Shown here piece by piece: positions 6,441 to 9,103 of a stretch of DNA of 9,103 nucleotides. The stretch spans positions 1 to 9,103 of the forward strand of contig JAKQPY010000281.1 of NCBI GenBank assembly GCA_029564465.1, read 5' to 3'. Numbering within the stretch: position 1 is the first letter of the stretch; every line of letters starts with the position of its first letter. Source of the DNA: JAGOEF01 sp029564465. Lineage in GTDB: Bacteria > Bacteroidota > Bacteroidia > Bacteroidales > ML635J-15. A program made the position numbers and the translations under genes. Under the pieces are notes generated by a model. That model was given only the letters and a program-made list of their open reading frames with translations. It was not told where the DNA came from and made no database searches.

Positions 6441-7505
6441 ATGCGTAAATTAATCTTTGTATGGCTGTTATCAGCCTACTGTTTCGCCGGCATGGCCCAG
6501 ATACCTGCCGGATACTATAACCCTGCCCAGGGTTTGGTTGGAACACCCTTGCGGCTGGCACTTCACAATATAATCGACGGGCATACCGTAGTTCAATACG
6601 GCGATTTGTATGATGCATTCGAATCAACCGATAAAAAATCCAATGGCAAGGTCTGGGATATGTACAGCGATATTCCGGGCGGAACACCTCCCTACGAATA
6701 CTCCTTTACTTCGGGCGATCAGTGCGGTTCCTACAGCGGCGAAGGCGACTGTTACAACCGCGAACATTCGTTTCCGGCATCCTGGTTCAACGATGCAGCA
6801 CCCACCTACAGCGACCTGTTCCACCTCTACCCCACCGACGGATACGTAAACAACCGCCGCAGTAATTATCCCTTTGGCGAAGTGGGTTCAGCAAGCTGGA
6901 CATCAGAAAACGGCTCCAAAGTAGGAAATTCAAATTACCCCGGCTGGACAGGTGTAACGGTTTTCGAACCCATCGACGAATACAAGGGTGACTTTGCAAG
7001 GAGTTATTTCTATATTTCTACGCGCTACTACACCGAAGATTCGGGATGGCCCGCAAATTACAATACCATGGTAAACAAATGCGAGATTAAACCCAAACCC
7101 ATGGAAATGCTCCTACAATGGCACCACGATGATCCGGTAAGCACCAAGGAAATAAACAGGAACAACGCCATTTATGGCATTCAGCACAACCGGAATCCTT
7201 TTATCGACCACCCCGAATACGCCGATGCCATTTGGGATCCCGACTATATTGGGGTGCCTGTAAACTCGGTAATCCGCACGCACATTTACCCCAATCCCGC
7301 CACCGAATCGTTTACTATCGAAACCCCCGAAGGTGTTGAACAGCTAAGCATTAAAGTAATTGACTGCACCGGGAAAATTATTTTCGAAACCATTTCGAAT
7401 AATCAGGAGACCAATATCTCTTGCGGTTCATGGCCTGAAGCATGTTATTTCGTGCAGTTGCAGACCGAAAATGAGATTTCTGTTCAAAAATTCATCAGAT
7501 ATTAA
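6441..7505 (+). CDS. Extracellular endonuclease I (EndA/NucM family) with T9SS sorting domain
   Basis: A 354-residue secreted nuclease. Residues 1-19 are a signal peptide (MRKLIFVWLLSAYCFAGMA). The catalytic region carries CYNREHSFPASWF with H109 as the likely general base of the beta-beta-alpha-metal site and E108 beside it, DLFHLYPTDGYVNNRRSNYPFG (two parts: 125-135 and 136-146) with N138 a likely metal ligand, then FEPIDEYKGDFARSYFY and LLQWHHDDPVS. These match the endonuclease I family (Vvn, EndA, NucM), which cuts DNA and RNA without sequence specificity. Residues ~281-354 form a type A T9SS sorting domain starting at HIYPNPATESF and ending KFIRY, so export through the outer membrane is expected. 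An in-frame ATG at 6375 lies inside the upstream gene and would put about 22 residues before the signal peptide, so ATG 6441 is chosen. It lies 7 bases after the EEP nuclease stop, so co-transcription is very likely. Confidence 0.93.
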   Translation: MRKLIFVWLLSAYCFAGMAQIPAGYYNPAQGLVGTPLRLALHNIIDGHTVVQYGDLYDAFESTDKKSNGKVWDMYSDIPGGTPPYEYSFTSGDQCGSYSGEGDCYNREHSFPASWFNDAAPTYSDLFHLYPTDGYVNNRRSNYPFGEVGSASWTSENGSKVGNSNYPGWTGVTVFEPIDEYKGDFARSYFYISTRYYTEDSGWPANYNTMVNKCEIKPKPMEMLLQWHHDDPVSTKEINRNNAIYGIQHNRNPFIDHPEYADAIWDPDYIGVPVNSVIRTHIYPNPATESFTIETPEGVEQLSIKVIDCTGKIIFETISNNQETNISCGSWPEACYFVQLQTENEISVQKFIRY

Positions 7506-7521
7506 GGCAGAAATAAAATTG

Positions 7522-7529
7522 TATATTTA
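7522..7529 (+). promoter_or_regulatory. Possible -7 box (TATATTTA) for hldA
   Basis: TATATTTA differs from TAnnTTTG only in the last base and ends 20 bases before the ATG at 7550, the same spacing as the box at 5359-5366. It lies in the 44-base gap after the endonuclease I gene. It may give hldA its own start, though read-through from the nuclease genes is also possible because no terminator is seen. Confidence 0.4.
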
Positions 7530-7549
7530 CAAAAAATATCCGCTGCAGC

Positions 7550-8545
7550 ATGACCATCTCGATTGATTCAAATAAGCTGATACGTTCTTTTGCAGGAAAA
7601 AAAATCCTTATTATCGGCGATGTAATGATTGATGCTTACCTGTTTGGTAAAGTCGAACGCATTTCGCCGGAAGCACCCATACCCGTGGTTTCGGTTACCC
7701 ATCGCGAAAACCGGCTGGGCGGAGCGGCCAATGTTGCCTTAAATATTGCAGAACTTGGAGCCGTGCCCTATTTGGTCTCGGTTACCGGAAATGATGAGAA
7801 AGGCCGCATTTTCAAAGAACTGCTGCATGAGAAATCACTGAGCAACGAAGGCATTGTTATCGATAAATCGCGCAAGACAACCGTAAAAAGCAGGGTTATC
7901 AGCAATAATCAGCACCTGCTAAGGGTCGACGACGAAGTATCGAACCCCGTTTCCGACAACATTACCGACACACTGTTTCGCCGGATTACAAAAATATGCA
8001 CCGAGAAGAAGGCAGATGCCATTATCTTCGAAGACTACGACAAAGGCGTGATTACCCCCGCCCTGATTGCCAGAGTCAGCGAATTTGCTGCAAAAAACCA
8101 CATTATCACTACCGTGGATCCTAAGAAACGAAATTTCGACAAATACTATAACGTAAGCCTCTTTAAACCCAACTTCAAGGAGTTTTGCGAAGGCCTTAAA
8201 TGCCACATTGCCAAAACCGATTTCGAATCGCTGGCCAGCTATGCCCGCGAATTTATGGCTGCACGTCAGATTGGTACCATGTTCATCACCCTTTCGGAAG
8301 AAGGCGTGTTTATCACCAACGGCAATCAATGGCATCACTTACCGGCCGAAAGGCGCGACATCGCCGATGTTTCGGGAGCCGGCGACACCGTAATCAGCAC
8401 AGCTACCCTGTGCATGGCTGCAGGTCTCGATATGCTCGACACCGCGAAAATATCGAACCTCGCCGGAGGCCTGGTGTGCGAAAAATCGGGCGTGGTTCCC
8501 ATCAGCATCAACGAATTGCTGCAGGAAATTGACAACTCACGGTAA
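7550..8545 (+). CDS. hldA: D-glycero-beta-D-manno-heptose-7-phosphate kinase
   Basis: A 331-residue cytoplasmic PfkB/ribokinase-fold sugar kinase. It phosphorylates D-glycero-beta-D-manno-heptose 7-phosphate at C1, giving the 1,7-bisphosphate on the way to ADP-L-glycero-D-manno-heptose for the lipopolysaccharide inner core. Diagnostic stretches: ILIIGDVMIDAYLFGKVERISPEAP (read as IGDVMIDAY then RISPEAP), sugar-site LGGAANVALN (56-65), EDYDKGV, DPKKRNF (190-196), KPNFKE (206-211) and the ATP/anion-hole motif DVSGAGDTV (273-281) with catalytic D279. The length matches only the N-terminal kinase half of HldE; the nucleotidyltransferase half is absent, so a separate HldC would be expected elsewhere. 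Other PfkB sugar kinases are the main alternative, but the ERISPEAP and GGAANVA combination is strongly RfaE1-like. The downstream gene overlaps its last 17 bases. Confidence 0.88.
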   Translation: MTISIDSNKLIRSFAGKKILIIGDVMIDAYLFGKVERISPEAPIPVVSVTHRENRLGGAANVALNIAELGAVPYLVSVTGNDEKGRIFKELLHEKSLSNEGIVIDKSRKTTVKSRVISNNQHLLRVDDEVSNPVSDNITDTLFRRITKICTEKKADAIIFEDYDKGVITPALIARVSEFAAKNHIITTVDPKKRNFDKYYNVSLFKPNFKEFCEGLKCHIAKTDFESLASYAREFMAARQIGTMFITLSEEGVFITNGNQWHHLPAERRDIADVSGAGDTVISTATLCMAAGLDMLDTAKISNLAGGLVCEKSGVVPISINELLQEIDNSR

Positions 8546-9103
8546 ATACCCCCGACTGAAAAATATCCTCCGAATTACCGGACGGGTATTTATCATCATT
8601 TCAATTACATTACTGCTCCTCGAAGTGGTTTTGGGACTTGTGTTCAAACTGAAAGACCGAAATTTGATTGATGCCGAAGTCTCTGATTATCCGTATCTGT
8701 ACTTTAGCCTTGTTCCCCAACAGGGGCAACGCAATAGCGACGGTTTCAAAACCGGCATCACCCGCGAAAAACCGGATAATGTTGTCCGCATTGCCATCAC
8801 CGGAGGCAGTGTGGCCTATGGTAACGAACCCGAAAACACCATTGCCTCACAGCTCGAAACATTACTGAATAAAAGCCCGGGCGAAACACGCTTCGAAGTA
8901 ATGAATGCCGGTGTACCCGCTTATGTAGTCGAGCAGGAGTTTATTATGATACAGCTCGTGTTGCAGTATTACCACCCCGACATCATCGTATCGCTGAGCG
9001 GCTACAACGACCTGATCAGTGCCGACATTAACCGCGGCAACGGAGGGAGCCAGTGGCTCGCCCCGCACAACTGGGGCGATTTCAGGTGCATCGAAACCAA
9101 CAG
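8529..9103 (+). CDS. Membrane-anchored SGNH/GDSL hydrolase-like protein (3' end outside window)
   Basis: The frame is open from a TTG at 8529 to the right edge (191 codons plus 2 bases). No ATG or GTG exists in this frame after the last upstream stop (ending 8393) until well beyond the membrane segment, so TTG 8529, overlapping hldA by 17 bases, is the best start; CTG 8556 is a poorer option. Residues ~10-40 give a basic N-terminus and a single hydrophobic segment (VFIIISITLLLLEVVLGLVF), predicting a type II anchor with the catalytic part outside the membrane. SGNH blocks are visible: block I TGGSVAYG with nucleophile S94, block II NAGVPAYVVEQEF with N126 region, and block III SGYNDL with G158 and N160. 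The block V Asp-His pair lies beyond the window. Such proteins are esterases or acyl-transfer-related enzymes, often in envelope polysaccharide loci. The upstream hldA fits that setting, but the substrate is unknown. Confidence 0.8.
   Translation, partial: MTTHGKYPRLKNILRITGRVFIIISITLLLLEVVLGLVFKLKDRNLIDAEVSDYPYLYFSLVPQQGQRNSDGFKTGITREKPDNVVRIAITGGSVAYGNEPENTIASQLETLLNKSPGETRFEVMNAGVPAYVVEQEFIMIQLVLQYYHPDIIVSLSGYNDLISADINRGNGGSQWLAPHNWGDFRCIETN

Noticed and set aside
7919..8338. Minus-strand open frame of 139 codons
   Set aside because: It lies wholly opposite hldA and has no recognisable features.

Overview
The window reads as a chromosomal segment of a Bacteroidota bacterium. The evidence is a C-terminal type IX secretion (T9SS) sorting domain on one protein, secreted modular proteins of a style typical of the phylum, -7 promoter boxes of the form TAnnTTTG, A-rich leaders without Shine-Dalgarno sequences, and a NatA/NatB pair and a single-domain Ppx/GppA protein of Bacteroidota type. 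An order such as Bacteroidales or Marinilabiliales is plausible but cannot be settled from this sequence. I see no RNA genes, mobile elements, CRISPR arrays or attachment sites. Gene density is high and codon use looks even.

Layout: (1) 1-1751, minus strand: the N-terminal 583 codons of a large secreted multi-domain protein that runs off the left edge. (2) 1752-2025: an AT-rich divergent intergenic region with a good -7 box for the minus-strand gene and a weaker one for the plus-strand genes. (3) 2026-5304, plus strand: an ABC-2 type exporter (ATPase, then permease) followed 3 bases later by a Ppx/GppA phosphatase, probably one transcript. (4) 5387-7505: after an 82-base gap holding a TATATTTG box, two secreted nucleases in tandem, an endonuclease/exonuclease/phosphatase (EEP) family enzyme and an EndA/NucM-type endonuclease I with a T9SS sorting domain. 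(5) 7550-9103: the heptose-7-phosphate kinase HldA, overlapped by 17 bases by a membrane-anchored SGNH hydrolase-like protein that starts at TTG and runs off the right edge.

How the genes may work together: the two nucleases probably degrade nucleic acid outside the cytoplasm, one released or surface-attached through T9SS and one exported by Sec only. With the Ppx/GppA protein this gives a loose phosphate/nucleotide theme, but that is inference from proximity. HldA supplies an ADP-heptose precursor for lipopolysaccharide, and the SGNH protein is likely to act on an envelope glycan or acyl group. I did not find a clearly new system. The points most worth a second look are the nuclease pair with different predicted destinations, the unread C-terminus of the left-edge protein (whose modules are of a kind I associate with secreted nucleases), and the non-ATG start of the right-edge gene.
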